This document shows positions 51,513 through 61,113 of a stretch of DNA of 64,000 nt, one piece after another; position 1 is the first letter of the stretch; the number at the start of each line of letters is the position of its first letter. The translations under genes and the position numbers were made by a program. The DNA is from Chryseobacterium sp. JM1. GTDB lineage: Bacteria; Bacteroidota; Bacteroidia; Flavobacteriales; Weeksellaceae. The stretch spans positions 459,751 to 523,750 of the forward strand of contig NZ_JPRN01000001.1 in assembly GCF_000737715.1 (NCBI RefSeq), written 5' to 3'. Below the pieces are notes generated by a model. It ran no database searches and had not been told where the DNA came from. It worked only from the letters and a program-made list of their open reading frames with translations.

Positions 51513-51527
51513 TTTATTCTAAATAAA
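51513..51527. promoter_or_regulatory. Putative operator 1 of the TonB/DUF4876 operon
   Basis: Palindrome TTTATT-CTA-AATAAA lying between the -7 box and the receptor ATG. It is the exact inverse of operator 2. Binding here would block transcription. Confidence 0.65.
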
Positions 51528-51535
51528 ATTGATCG

Positions 51536-51543
51536 CAAAAGTA
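51536..51543 (-). promoter_or_regulatory. -7 box of the TonB/DUF4876 operon (minus strand)
   Basis: On the minus strand TACTTTTG matches TAnnTTTG, 28 bases before the receptor ATG. It is flanked by two palindromes. No consensus -33 TTTG is seen at the right distance, as expected for a regulated promoter. Confidence 0.6.
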
Positions 51544-51568
51544 TTTAATTTTACGGTGTAATTTAGTG

Positions 51569-51583
51569 TTTATTTAGAATAAA
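51569..51583. promoter_or_regulatory. Putative operator 2 of the TonB/DUF4876 operon
   Basis: Palindrome TTTATT-TAG-AATAAA, 15 bases, centred about 37 bases upstream of the -7 box centre. It is an inverted copy of operator 1, 56 bases away centre to centre. Confidence 0.65.
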
Positions 51584-51646
51584 TTAAAATAATTGATAAA
51601 AGTCAGAAATATAATTGAAAAAAAATTACATAATATGCTGTCCGAT

Positions 51647-52660
51647 TTATATAATATTCACCTCTCTTTCAAGCTCTATCCCGAACTTTTCTTTAACTGA
51701 ATTGATAATTTCTGTAGAAAAATCAAAGATTTCTTTTCCCGTAGCATTTCCTGTTGCATTCACGATTACCAATGCCTGAAGTTTGTGCGAAGCGGCATTT
51801 CCGATTTGTTTGCCTTTCCATCCGCATTGCTCGATGAGCCATCCTGCGGGTACTTTTACCACATCTCCGTTAGGATAACCCGGAATATTTTCAAATTTCT
51901 GTTTCAGATCTTCGAATTGGGCTAAAGGAATGGTAGGGTTTTTAAAAAAGCTTCCCGCATTTCCCGTTTCTTTAGGATCCGGCAGTTTGCTCTGTCTGAT
52001 ATTGATCACGGCTTTGGAAACATCCTGAATGGTAGGATGAGTAATTCCCAGATTTTCCAGTTCCGTTTTTATGGCACCGTATTCCGTTTTAATGTGATGA
52101 TCCTTTTTGGTTAATTGGAAAGTAACTTCCAAAATCACGTATCTTCCTTTTCCTTCCTGCTTGAAAATAGAATCCCTGTAACCAAAACGGCACTCCTCAA
52201 GGTTGAATGTTTTAAGCGCAAGATTTTCAAGGTCTAAAACGGTACAGCTGACAAAAATGTCTTTGATTTCCGTTCCGTAAGCTCCGATATTCTGCATCGG
52301 TGAAGTGCCTACATTTCCCGGGATCAAAGAAAGGTTTTCCAGGCCGCCATAGTTTTTTTCAAGGCTGTACATCACAAATTCATGCCAGTTTTCTCCTGCT
52401 TTTGCCGTTACCAGAATTTCGTTGTCATTCAGATCTTTTTCATCAATTCCTTTTAAGCTGAGTTTAATGGCAAGACCGTCAAAATCCTTAGTCAACAGAA
52501 TATTACTTCCTCCACCCAAAAATAAAATAGGCAGATCGTGTTTTTTAGAATAATGGATGGCGTCCCTTAATTCCTCAAGGGTCTGTACTTCAGTAAAGTA
52601 TTTTGCATTGATGTCAACGCCGAATGTATTGTAAGGCTTTAGAGAAAAATTTTCTTGCAT
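51647..52660 (-). CDS. murB: UDP-N-acetylenolpyruvoylglucosamine reductase
   Basis: A 337-residue FAD enzyme that makes UDP-N-acetylmuramate for peptidoglycan. FAD motifs ILFLGGGSNILL and LIPGNVGTSPMQNIGAYGTEI, the GYRDSIFK Tyr-Arg substrate motif and NAGSFFKNP with the catalytic Ser are present. Length and the C-terminal part fit the type I enzyme. It follows a lipoprotein gene by 4 bases on the same strand. Confidence 0.96.
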   Translation of the reverse strand: MQENFSLKPYNTFGVDINAKYFTEVQTLEELRDAIHYSKKHDLPILFLGGGSNILLTKDFDGLAIKLSLKGIDEKDLNDNEILVTAKAGENWHEFVMYSLEKNYGGLENLSLIPGNVGTSPMQNIGAYGTEIKDIFVSCTVLDLENLALKTFNLEECRFGYRDSIFKQEGKGRYVILEVTFQLTKKDHHIKTEYGAIKTELENLGITHPTIQDVSKAVINIRQSKLPDPKETGNAGSFFKNPTIPLAQFEDLKQKFENIPGYPNGDVVKVPAGWLIEQCGWKGKQIGNAASHKLQALVIVNATGNATGKEIFDFSTEIINSVKEKFGIELEREVNII

Positions 52661-52664
52661 AGGA

Positions 52665-53150
52665 TTATTGATATTCTGTGGGAAGAAGGAGATTAAGTTG
52701 TTCTTTAAACAGTTTCAGCTGTTTGTAATGAATCGTGTCTGCATAAGAATTGACATAAATATGAGACTTTTTCGGAGTTCTGATCTGAAAAGTTTCGTCG
52801 ATGCCGTCTACAGATTGCTTGCTGGGAGAACTTTCTATGTCATCAAGATCTTTAACCCTGATGGAAGCTGTCATATTTTTCCAGTTCTGTGCAGTGATGG
52901 CCGAGTTCCATTCTTTGTGGGTCTGGAGGTCTGCAACGCCGTGTTCTGCATGGATGGAATCTTTTGTGACTTTGATGATTTTGTAATCTCCACGCTCGCC
53001 TCCGATATGGGATAAGCTGATGAAAGTGATCTCATTCGGATTCTGATGAGAGACAGAAACCTGATCCTTATTCTTGTCACAGGAAAAAAATGCCGGCAGC
53101 AAAAATAGTGAAAACAGGAGTTTCAGATCATTTTTTTTTATTGCCGGCAT
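52665..53150 (-). CDS. Hypothetical lipoprotein upstream of murB
   Basis: A 161-residue lipoprotein (hydrophobic LLFSLFLLPAFFSC, lipobox at about residues 21-24). The mature part (ITFISLSHIGGERGDYKII, NWKNMTASIRVKDLDDIESSPSKQSVDGIDETFQI) is a compact beta-rich domain of a kind common in Flavobacteriales, without known function. It is 13 bases after the aminotransferase stop and 4 bases before murB, so the three genes may form an operon. Confidence 0.75.
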   Translation of the reverse strand: MPAIKKNDLKLLFSLFLLPAFFSCDKNKDQVSVSHQNPNEITFISLSHIGGERGDYKIIKVTKDSIHAEHGVADLQTHKEWNSAITAQNWKNMTASIRVKDLDDIESSPSKQSVDGIDETFQIRTPKKSHIYVNSYADTIHYKQLKLFKEQLNLLLPTEYQ

Positions 53151-53163
53151 AGATTGTATTTTT

Positions 53164-54369
53164 TTATAGGCTGAATTCTGCTCTGTAAGTCTTCAGCGCC
53201 TGTTTTAGGATTTCAGCACTTTTCTTAAGATCTTCCTCTTTCAGGACGTAAGCAATTCTTACCTGCTTTTTTCCAAGTTCAGGATCACTGTAGAAACCTC
53301 CTGCCGGAGCTACCATGATCGTTTCTTTATTAAGGGAATATTTTTCTAAAAGCCATTGTGCAAATTTCTCGGTATCATCCACCGGAAGTTCAGCGACACA
53401 GTAGAATGCTCCTCTTGGCTTAGGGCAGATAACCCCTGGAATAGCGTTAAGAAGGTCTACCAAGATATTTCTTCTGTGCGTATATTCTTCTCTTACCGCT
53501 CTGATGTAAGCTCCGTCATTCTGGTGTGCTGCTGTAGCTGCGATCTGTCCCAAAAGAACCGGGCTCAGTCTCGCCTGTGCAAAAAGCATAGCAGCATCGT
53601 GTATCTTTTTTGAACGGGTTAGCATACATCCGATTCTTACGCCACACATAGAATAACGCTTGGATTCTGAATCGATGATGATGCAGTTTTCGCTCAGTTC
53701 AGGGAAATCCAGCATAGAAATCTGTTGCTTTCCGTCATACACATATTCTCTGTATACTTCGTCTGAGATCACAACGATGTCATATTTCAAAGCAATTTCT
53801 GCCAGCTTCTGAAGCTCTTCACGGGTGTAAAGATATCCGGTAGGGTTACCCGGGTTGCAGATAACGATTGCTCTTGTTTTTTCTGTAATTTTTTTCTCAA
53901 ATTCTTCGATCGGAGGAAGTGCAAAACCTGTGTCAATCGTAGACGGAACTGCTACTACATGCACGTTGAATGTGCTGGTAAAACCGTTATAGTTGGCATA
54001 GTAAGGCTCAGGAATAATCACCTCGTCGCCGTCATCACATAAAGTCGAAATCGCAAAGTTCAGGGCTTCAGAACCCCCATTGGTAACGATGAAATTATCA
54101 GGGGTAAGGTCTGGAAAACCTAAAGTATGATAATACTCCGTAAGGGCTTTTCTGTATTCTATATTACCTTCAGAAAGCGCATATTCCAATACTTTAAGAT
54201 CAATATTCTTTAAAGCATTTAAAGCCGTTTCCGGTGTTTCAATATCAGGCTGTCCGATATTAAGGTGATATACTTTTATTCCCTGTTGTTTCGCTTTTAA
54301 AGCGTAAGGAACCAGTTTTCTTACCGGCGATGGCGGCATATGCTGTGCTCTGTTTGAAATATTCGGCAT
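53164..54369 (-). CDS. Class I pyridoxal-phosphate aminotransferase (aspartate aminotransferase-like)
   Basis: A 401-residue aminotransferase. NIGQPDIETP, TNGGSEALNFAI, NPGNPTGYLYT and SDEVYREYVYDG form the cofactor and substrate sites; the PLP lysine lies in SESKRYSMCGVRIG and the Arg for the substrate carboxylate in QVRIAYV near the end. The family moves amino groups between aspartate or aromatic amino acids and 2-oxoglutarate; exact specificity is not readable. It may lead an operon with the lipoprotein and murB. Confidence 0.9.
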   Translation of the reverse strand: MPNISNRAQHMPPSPVRKLVPYALKAKQQGIKVYHLNIGQPDIETPETALNALKNIDLKVLEYALSEGNIEYRKALTEYYHTLGFPDLTPDNFIVTNGGSEALNFAISTLCDDGDEVIIPEPYYANYNGFTSTFNVHVVAVPSTIDTGFALPPIEEFEKKITEKTRAIVICNPGNPTGYLYTREELQKLAEIALKYDIVVISDEVYREYVYDGKQQISMLDFPELSENCIIIDSESKRYSMCGVRIGCMLTRSKKIHDAAMLFAQARLSPVLLGQIAATAAHQNDGAYIRAVREEYTHRRNILVDLLNAIPGVICPKPRGAFYCVAELPVDDTEKFAQWLLEKYSLNKETIMVAPAGGFYSDPELGKKQVRIAYVLKEEDLKKSAEILKQALKTYRAEFSL

Positions 54370-54772
54370 TGTTCAAAAAATTTGTATGGCAAAAATAAGA
54401 TTTAATTTCTCAATAATAAAATAACCTGTTGTTCATTTTGAGTGCTTTTTAATTGTTTTGGAAATCAGCAAATTAAAATTGATGGTTGCCTGTTCTTTTG
54501 ATGACAAACGTAATTCTTTTTATTTATGTTTAATGCTGGTTATCAATTTGTTGAAAATAATAAGTGTTGGAGATTAATTATAGGTCAAAATGATTAAAAT
54601 TGTTAAAATAATACATGAAAATGTGAATAAAATATTTGGTCATAAAATAATTTTTCCCTATAAATTAATATATCAATATCTTAATATTATTTATAAATGT
54701 TTGATTATTTCATAATAATATCAGTTTTGTATTATATTTTTTATTAAATTTCAGCGCTAATAAAAAATAATT
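54370..54772. other. Very AT-rich intergenic region
   Basis: A 403-base gap, strongly AT-rich, between divergent genes. The plus side has TTTG (54726-54729) and TAAATTTC (54745-54752), a partial promoter with short spacing. No gene, repeat or hairpin of note was seen. Confidence 0.5.
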
Positions 54773-56560
54773 ATGAAAATACATTTACCATTGAGAGTCC
54801 TTTCGATTGTGACTCTTTTTGCGGCATCAGCGATGAATGCCCAAAATTATCAGACCATGCCGGTCCAGTCCGGATATACGGCAGATGTTATCGCCAATGA
54901 TGTAGGTTCTGCCTTATCAAGCACCACAGAAGACGTTGACGGTGTGTCTTTTGCCTTTGTGGCAAGGGATTTTAAACTTACTCCTACAAGTTCCGCACTC
55001 ACCTACGGACTTCCGGTAAACGGGATCGTAAATTCTGTAGTGGCTTCTACACCAGGATTGAGCTACAAACTGGGGGATCTTTATGGGAATAATTCTCTTA
55101 AAATTTCCACCAGTGGGACAAGCGGAACATTGTCATTTGTCACACCTATTCCTGCTTTTAAAGTATATATGCTTGCTACCGGAGGAAGCGGACCATGTAC
55201 AGTGAATGTAACGGTCAACTTTACGGATAACACCACTCAGACGTTTTCAGGAGTATCAATCTCTGACTGGTATGACGGAACAAACTATGCCATCCGTGGG
55301 ATTGGTAGAATCAATAGAGCGAATAATGTTTTAGAATCGAGTTCTACAAACCCGAGATTGTATCAGTCTTTATTGACACTTGATGCAGCCAATCAGACTA
55401 AGCCTATTCAAAGTATCACGGTGACTAAAGTTAGCGGCACGGGAATCGCCAATGTTTTTGCTTTTTCTGCAGATGCTTATACAGACTGTGTAGCTCCAAC
55501 ACTTCAGTCTGTAGGGACACTTACTTCAAACTCTGCTCAGGTTTCATGGACGGTACCGGCCACGGTTCAGGCAGTAAGCTATGATGTATACTACAATACA
55601 ACCAATACGTCTCCTACAGCTGCAACAGTACCGAATCATCCCGGAGTAACAGGAACTTCCTTTACTATTCCTTCCTTATCATCAAGTACGGTTTACTATT
55701 ATTGGGTAAGAACGAATTGTAGTACAGCAACGGCTCAGAGCGTATGGTCGCAGTCAGGAACATTTACTACTTTATGTGGTACTGTGGTTCCATCCTATAC
55801 AAATGACTTCAACACCTTCCCGGGAACATGCTGGACGAGTAATCTTTCGGGCGGTACTCCTGCTACAGGGCCTACAGGAACAAGTAACTATTGGGCTTCA
55901 GGAGGTTTCTTAGGAACAGGGTCTGGTGGATCAGCAACAATCAATTTATATACAACAGGCAGAACGGGATGGCTCAAAACATTACCTTTCAATCTTTCCG
56001 CAGGCTCCTATAAAGTTAAATTCGATTATGGAGTAGCAGCTTACCTAAGTACCAATTCTTCACCAATGGGATCTGATGATGTGATCCAGTTCCTGGTATC
56101 TAATGATGGCGGATCTACATGGACAGTCTTGCACACATGGAACGCAGCCAATGCACCTACCAATACGTCAACGCCGTATTCTTATACCTTAACGGGATAC
56201 AACAGTACGAATACCGTATTTGCTTTTTATGCAACAGATGGAGCTGTGAATGACGATCCCGATTATAATTTTTATGTTGACAACTTTACGGTTGAAAATG
56301 CTCAGCTGAGTACTTCAGAAGTAAAAGACGGGGTAAAGAAAGCATCGGTTCACCCGAATCCGTTCAAAGATATTCTGTACATTTCTGATACCAGAGAAGT
56401 AAAATATGTAACAGTGGGAGATGCTTCCGGCAGAACCGTGAAAAACTTTACAGGTGCTGTGAAAGAGCTTGATCTGAGCACACTGAATACAGGACTTTAT
56501 TTTGTGACGGTTTACTTCAAAGACGGTTCACAGTCTACGGTGAAAGCGATCAAAAAATAA
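54773..56560 (+). CDS. Secreted fibronectin type III protein with T9SS type A sorting domain
   Basis: A 595-residue protein. A signal peptide (to about AMNAQN, residue 25), an N-terminal beta domain of about 215 residues, then a fibronectin type III domain (about 242-335, from CVAPTLQSVGTLTSNSAQVSW). Next is a second carbohydrate-binding-like domain (about 345-515, with NLSAGSYKVKFDYG). A T9SS type A domain ends it (VHPNPFKDILYISD ... LNTGLYFVTVYF). It is released to the surface or medium; the target is unknown. Confidence 0.9.
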   Translation: MKIHLPLRVLSIVTLFAASAMNAQNYQTMPVQSGYTADVIANDVGSALSSTTEDVDGVSFAFVARDFKLTPTSSALTYGLPVNGIVNSVVASTPGLSYKLGDLYGNNSLKISTSGTSGTLSFVTPIPAFKVYMLATGGSGPCTVNVTVNFTDNTTQTFSGVSISDWYDGTNYAIRGIGRINRANNVLESSSTNPRLYQSLLTLDAANQTKPIQSITVTKVSGTGIANVFAFSADAYTDCVAPTLQSVGTLTSNSAQVSWTVPATVQAVSYDVYYNTTNTSPTAATVPNHPGVTGTSFTIPSLSSSTVYYYWVRTNCSTATAQSVWSQSGTFTTLCGTVVPSYTNDFNTFPGTCWTSNLSGGTPATGPTGTSNYWASGGFLGTGSGGSATINLYTTGRTGWLKTLPFNLSAGSYKVKFDYGVAAYLSTNSSPMGSDDVIQFLVSNDGGSTWTVLHTWNAANAPTNTSTPYSYTLTGYNSTNTVFAFYATDGAVNDDPDYNFYVDNFTVENAQLSTSEVKDGVKKASVHPNPFKDILYISDTREVKYVTVGDASGRTVKNFTGAVKELDLSTLNTGLYFVTVYFKDGSQSTVKAIKK

Positions 56561-56577
56561 TATATTTTTAATTAATG

Positions 56578-56614
56578 AAAAAACGGTGACTCTGATAAAT
56601 AGTCACCGTTTTTT
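56578..56614 (+). terminator. Terminator of the fibronectin/T9SS protein gene
   Basis: 13-bp perfect stem AAAAACGGTGACT / AGTCACCGTTTTT, 9-base loop, T tract. It can also act on the converging minus-strand gene. Confidence 0.93.
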
Positions 56615-56647
56615 CATTTTTTGATATCTGAGTATTGACTCAATCAA

Positions 56648-57397
56648 TTACTCATTCTTAATGACTTTCTTTGAAATGATTTTTCCATGATTATTTTGCA
56701 GGGTTATCATATACATTCCCGTATTCAATGTGGATGCATCTATTGTAGAGTCTCCCTTTTTCAGATTTCCTTTTAATACATGACGTCCTTCCATATTGCT
56801 TATATGATAGGTGATGTTTTCTTTGGCTATAACGGAAATGATGTTTTTAAAAAGAGTAGAGGATATGGAGGCGAACTGTTTGTGTTCTTTTCCGGTTTCA
56901 TTTGTTGCTAATATGGCATTCGGGTCATACCGGTAGATAATGGTCACTGGTGTTCCGTATTCATTATTAAAATCATCTACCAGGTAATACTTTATGATAT
57001 AATCAATAGGGAAAGTTCCGCTTCCGGTATTGGAATTCCACATATTATATCCACTGGCAGGTGTTTCTGAGTTGGCGTTAATCGTAATGGGAGCATTGGA
57101 ATTCGAAGGGTATACAGCATTGGGAGCTACAGAGGGCAGACAGGTGTTGAGGTAGCAGAACTGAAAACCACTTCCTGTCGCATTTTGGATGCTCACAATT
57201 TTAATACGCACTTTTACAGCGGCTGATGAGGTATTTTTAATTTTATAATGAAGCGTAGCGGTGTTTTCGGCAGTGGTATTGTAGGTAAGAACCTTTCCGC
57301 TGGGAATTGTGGTTCCGTTTTCTTTTACGAGTGTTAGTTGTGCCTGATTAAAGCACGGAGCAAGAACGCCTAGCAATAAAAAAATAAAATTTTTCAT
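56648..57397 (-). CDS. Small secreted protein with T9SS type A sorting domain
   Basis: About 249 residues from MKNFIFLLLG; an ATG 24 bases upstream is less fitting for a signal peptide. The signal ends near NQAQL. Residues about 20-165 form a single Ig-like domain (LHYKIKNTSSAAVKVRIKIVS, two cysteines in FCYLNTCLP). The C-terminus has T9SS-type features (HISNMEGRHVLKGNLKKGDSTI, LNTGMYMITL, KKVIKNE). Same strand as the Omp28-type genes upstream and 59 bases from them, across a terminator. Function unknown. Confidence 0.82.
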   Translation of the reverse strand: MKNFIFLLLGVLAPCFNQAQLTLVKENGTTIPSGKVLTYNTTAENTATLHYKIKNTSSAAVKVRIKIVSIQNATGSGFQFCYLNTCLPSVAPNAVYPSNSNAPITINANSETPASGYNMWNSNTGSGTFPIDYIIKYYLVDDFNNEYGTPVTIIYRYDPNAILATNETGKEHKQFASISSTLFKNIISVIAKENITYHISNMEGRHVLKGNLKKGDSTIDASTLNTGMYMITLQNNHGKIISKKVIKNE

Positions 57398-57411
57398 AGA
57401 TTTAATGATTA

Positions 57412-57445
57412 GGAAAAACACTGAGTTCCGATATGGAACCCAGTG
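57412..57445 (-). terminator. Terminator of the Omp28/T9SS gene (minus strand)
   Basis: 11-bp stem CACTGAGTTCC / GGAACCCAGTG with one mismatch, 5-base loop, and a T tract on the minus strand, 11 bases beyond the stop. Confidence 0.88.
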
Positions 57446-57456
57446 CTCTCAGATTA

Positions 57457-59326
57457 TTATTTTATAATTAACTTTTGAGTTTTTGGCGCTGAGCCTTTTT
57501 CTGTAATAGAAATAAAATACATTCCTTTGGCCAGTTTTTCAACAGAAACCGGACTGTCCGGTGATATATTGGTTTTTTCTAAAACAATTTTTCCAGATGT
57601 GTCGAACAGTTTGATATCTACATTTTTATCAGCCTGTACTTTGAAATATTCAGATGCTGGATTAGGATACACCGTCAGATAATTGGTATTGGTTTCTGCG
57701 GTGCTTGTTCCCAGACTGCCAAGCAGGAAAGAACGTGCATTGATGACTTCGCCGGTAGCTGCATTTAATAAAAGAACAACAGCCTTTACTTTAGCCAAAT
57801 TATAAGTTGTGGGAATATTGGCTGTAAATGTATAATTAACAACCTGTCCGTCTGTAATTGAGGTAGGAACAGAGCCTGCCTGTCCTGTGTATCCTCCAAT
57901 CAGCATTCTGCCTACATGATCATAGATCATTTGTGCTGCAGGAACAGGGTCCGGTAAGACTTCATAACCTCCCATTACACCCTGACCTCCACCGGCATAA
58001 TAATTTTTTTGATTATAAGCTGTAGTAGTACCTTTTACATCATCTTCTACCAAAACTACAGCGAATCTTAGATTTGCGTTGCTCATGACAGTTCTGAATA
58101 TAGCTGAAGCGTTAAGAGTAAGTGAATTTCCTGCCAAACCTCCGGATGCATTGAGTTGTGCAGGGGTGATGAGAACTTTTCTTGTATTCACCAGTGTTGT
58201 CATATTGTCATTACTTACCCCTTGATTTAAAGCAATTCGGTCTACATTCATGGATGGGAAACCATTGAAATTAGCCCCGGAATTGTATTCAGCGACTACC
58301 ATTGGGTCAGCATTGTGTACTGCGATTCCAATAAAATCATTGGGATAATTGGTATCCATATGTTTCATGGCAACTGCGCCTCTAGGGCACCATCCGCACC
58401 AGGTTCCGGTACCTTCTTCAATCAATACTTTTTTAGGTGAATTTTGGCTTACAGTTCTGAACGTAGTATTTTTACTATTGTCCGCGGGTGTTGTGTCCGC
58501 AGCGCCATTTACCTGAGTAATTGTTACCGCCATATTTTTTTTCAGCCACTGAAGAATAATTGATAGCTACAGGATGTGTAATCGTAATTTCCTGGCTTGT
58601 GTTAAGAGGAGATGCTAATGGGATGGTAGAAATATGATCAGCTACTCCATCATTCCAGTTAAGGGTGATATTATTAATAGCTTCGGAACCATTGTTTTTT
58701 ACGGTTGCCTTAAGCTGGTAGTCAGTGCTTATAAGCCCATATTCAGTAAGAGAAATGTTTTTCAGGGTAATGTCTTTGGCTGCAAGAGTTTTTACCTGGA
58801 TATTATCTACGATTAAGTACAATTGATCTGTACATTCATAATGTCTGAATGAGATATAAACTTGCTGTCCTATAAAAGGCGTAAGATCGATTGATCTGCT
58901 TTGGAATCCACCTGTAGATACCGTTTCTGTATAAACAGGAGTAGAGGCTGTGATGGTTCCGGATGCATTGGAAGTTGTGATATACACTGAATATTTGTCG
59001 GCAGGATATTGCGTGTTCGTTGCTATATCGTACTGAAGAACAACATTCGATGCTGATACAGATCCCAAGTTGATCAGTGGAGAGGTGATGAGATTATTTG
59101 GAGACAAAGCTGCACCGGATAAGTAAGAGTAAGAAATGAGTGCTCCAGTTCCGAAATTTGAGCTTAATGACGATGCATTTACATTACTCCATTGCTTACC
59201 GTCTCCATCAATGTCTGTACTAACCCAATTGTTAAGCCCGGCAGTATTAAAATCCTGGCTGTAATAAGTTTGTGAAAAATGTATTCCCGAGATGAGAATA
59301 CCCACAAAAAATAAAATCTTTTTCAT
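57457..59326 (-). pseudogene. Omp28-related protein with T9SS sorting domain, split by a frameshift in an A8 run
   Basis: Two overlapping frames make one protein of about 620 residues. The first (59326 down to 58475) has a signal peptide, a cleaved-adhesin-like domain (about 20-180, QVYISFRHYECTDQLYLIVDNI) and part of an Ig-like domain. The second (58533 down to 57457) continues that domain, then the Omp28 domain with EEGTGTWCGWCPRG, and a T9SS type A end. The break is a run of eight A on the minus strand (58535-58542); with seven A the frames join as AEKNMAVTITQ. It may be a true mutation, an assembly error or slippage. Confidence 0.85.
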
Positions 59327-59358
59327 ATTGTTAAAAATTTAAATTGTAAAAAATGTTA

Positions 59359-60417
59359 TTATAAAAATTCATAGGTGTTGGTTGTATTTATTTTTTCTTC
59401 CCTTACGTTGAGTACGGTGCCATTGGCATCCATAATCATGATGATCACTTTAAGTTTATCAGTGTTGTATGTTGCTGGGACTGTATATTGAAAAGTTCTG
59501 GAATATTCACTGGATGTAACGGTCTGAGTGTCGGGGATACCTTCCCCCGTTACTGATGAGGTCAGTTTGTTTCGTAAAACGTTATGATGAATGTAATTGT
59601 AAATATAGCTGCTGCCGCCATAAAGCGAACTGATATAATTTTTCTGATGATGTACCAGTTCGTCTTCTACCACAAAAGCGGCTATTTTAAGATGGGTGAA
59701 ATTTTCAGTAAACAAAACTGAAGCCTCTGTAGTAAAGGTGTTTCCGGAGACTGAAGATTTCATTTTTATTCCGATTTTACTGAAAGCACTCAGCTGTCCC
59801 AGCGGTAAAGACATATCTGTATAATTGGAATCATAAGGCCAAACCGTATTTCTGTTAATAAACATAGCCGGCCATTCCGTAACGTTTTTAGAAGTTTCCA
59901 TTTCAGTGCTCGTATCATTAGACCAGGGATCACTGGTGCCGGCTGGACCATGAATTCCTATAAAAACAAAATCTTCGGTCTGATGGGCGAGGTTGTCATG
60001 TCTTGCCAGTGCTATGGTGCAGTAGCCGCACCATGTTCCTGTGAAATCCTCGTATAAGATTCTGTGTTTAAAACTTATTCCGCTGCTTACAACCGCTTTT
60101 ACGGAAATTGGATTTAAGGGCAGGCCTTTGTATTCAGCTTTTACAGTGTAACTTCCTTTTTCAGTGGGGGTGAAGGTATTGCCTGAAATCAGTTGTCCGT
60201 TGACATAGATCTGGCTCTGCGGAGTAACATCGTTGGTAAGATTGTCCTTGACTTTAAAAGTAAATGTTTTTCCAACTAATTTTTCATTTCCGCCTTCAGC
60301 AGTTACTGTCAGGTAAGTGGCTACAGAGTCACCTTCGTCACTTGCTGAGCCTTGGCATGATCGTAGAATGAAAAAAAGAAACATGCCGTGGATAATAAAT
60401 ATTAAGTTTTTTTTCAT
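59359..60417 (-). CDS. Omp28-related lipoprotein with thioredoxin-like CxxC
   Basis: A 352-residue lipoprotein (lipobox ILRSC at about residues 17-21). An N-terminal Ig-like domain (about 30-110) precedes an Omp28 domain with YEDFTGTWCGYCTIALARHDNLA, a CxxC in a thioredoxin-like fold, followed by FIGIHG and WPAMFINRN. It lacks a T9SS domain, so it is held by lipid. It is 32 bases upstream of the frameshifted Omp28/T9SS gene and divergent from the TlpA-like gene. It probably binds or reduces partner thiols outside the inner membrane. Confidence 0.88.
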   Translation of the reverse strand: MKKNLIFIIHGMFLFFILRSCQGSASDEGDSVATYLTVTAEGGNEKLVGKTFTFKVKDNLTNDVTPQSQIYVNGQLISGNTFTPTEKGSYTVKAEYKGLPLNPISVKAVVSSGISFKHRILYEDFTGTWCGYCTIALARHDNLAHQTEDFVFIGIHGPAGTSDPWSNDTSTEMETSKNVTEWPAMFINRNTVWPYDSNYTDMSLPLGQLSAFSKIGIKMKSSVSGNTFTTEASVLFTENFTHLKIAAFVVEDELVHHQKNYISSLYGGSSYIYNYIHHNVLRNKLTSSVTGEGIPDTQTVTSSEYSRTFQYTVPATYNTDKLKVIIMIMDANGTVLNVREEKINTTNTYEFL

Positions 60418-60595
60418 ATTATTTTTAAAATATTCAGTTAAAACCAGGTTCTCTAAAATGTTATCAAAGTCATTGGGTAAATCAATTAATATTTTACTTA
60501 ATTAATTTACTGATTATTTAATAAAATGCTTATTATATTGATTTTTATATTGCAAATATATATAATTAATTAACATATCATTAATTTTTATTCTG

Positions 60596-60603
60596 TATGT
60601 TTG
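60596..60603 (+). promoter_or_regulatory. Putative -7 box of the TlpA-like/DUF6029 operon
   Basis: TATGTTTG matches TAnnTTTG and lies 20 bases before the chosen ATG at 60624, supporting that start. No good -33 TTTG was seen. Confidence 0.45.
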
Positions 60604-60623
60604 TAAAAAAAATATCAACTGTG

Positions 60624-61103
60624 ATGAAAAAAATATTATTAGTGATTCTGGTTTTGTCCCTCCCTCTTTTCTATGCTCAGCAGGTTCCCAATGTATCCAT
60701 TAGCAACCTGAATAATGAAAAGGTAAATGTTTCAAAAATAGACTCTTCAAACCCTGTAGTGCTGACTTTTTGGGCAACCTGGTGTCTGCCCTGTATGGAA
60801 GAACTCAACACAATCAATGAGAAATATGAAGACTGGCAAAAGGAAGCTAAATTCAGTGTGTATGCAGTATCTACAGATGACGCCCGCACAGCTTCAAAAG
60901 TAAAAACAGTAGTGAAAAGTAAGGGTTGGCCTTATGCTGTACTTTTGGATTCTAACCAGACCCTGAAAAGAGCACTGAATGTGAACAGTATTCCTTATTT
61001 AGTGCTTCTCCATAAGGGTAAAATAGTATATTCCCATGTTGGATATTCCTCAGGTGACGAGGACGAGCTGATCGCGAAAATTAAAGATTGTTATAAAAAT
61101 TAA
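60624..61103 (+). CDS. TlpA/ResA-like thioredoxin, periplasmic
   Basis: About 159 residues from MKKILLVIL; a start 27 bases upstream is possible but overlaps the -7 box. A signal peptide ends near FYAQQ. The redoxin fold has the active site TFWATWCLPCMEEL (about 54-67) and the cis-Pro loop NSIPYLVLLHKG. It reduces disulfides or thiols in the periplasm, a natural electron donor for Omp28-type CxxC proteins. First gene of a two-gene operon divergent from the Omp28-like lipoprotein gene. Confidence 0.92.
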   Translation: MKKILLVILVLSLPLFYAQQVPNVSISNLNNEKVNVSKIDSSNPVVLTFWATWCLPCMEELNTINEKYEDWQKEAKFSVYAVSTDDARTASKVKTVVKSKGWPYAVLLDSNQTLKRALNVNSIPYLVLLHKGKIVYSHVGYSSGDEDELIAKIKDCYKN

Positions 61104-61113
61104 TCTTTTGAAA

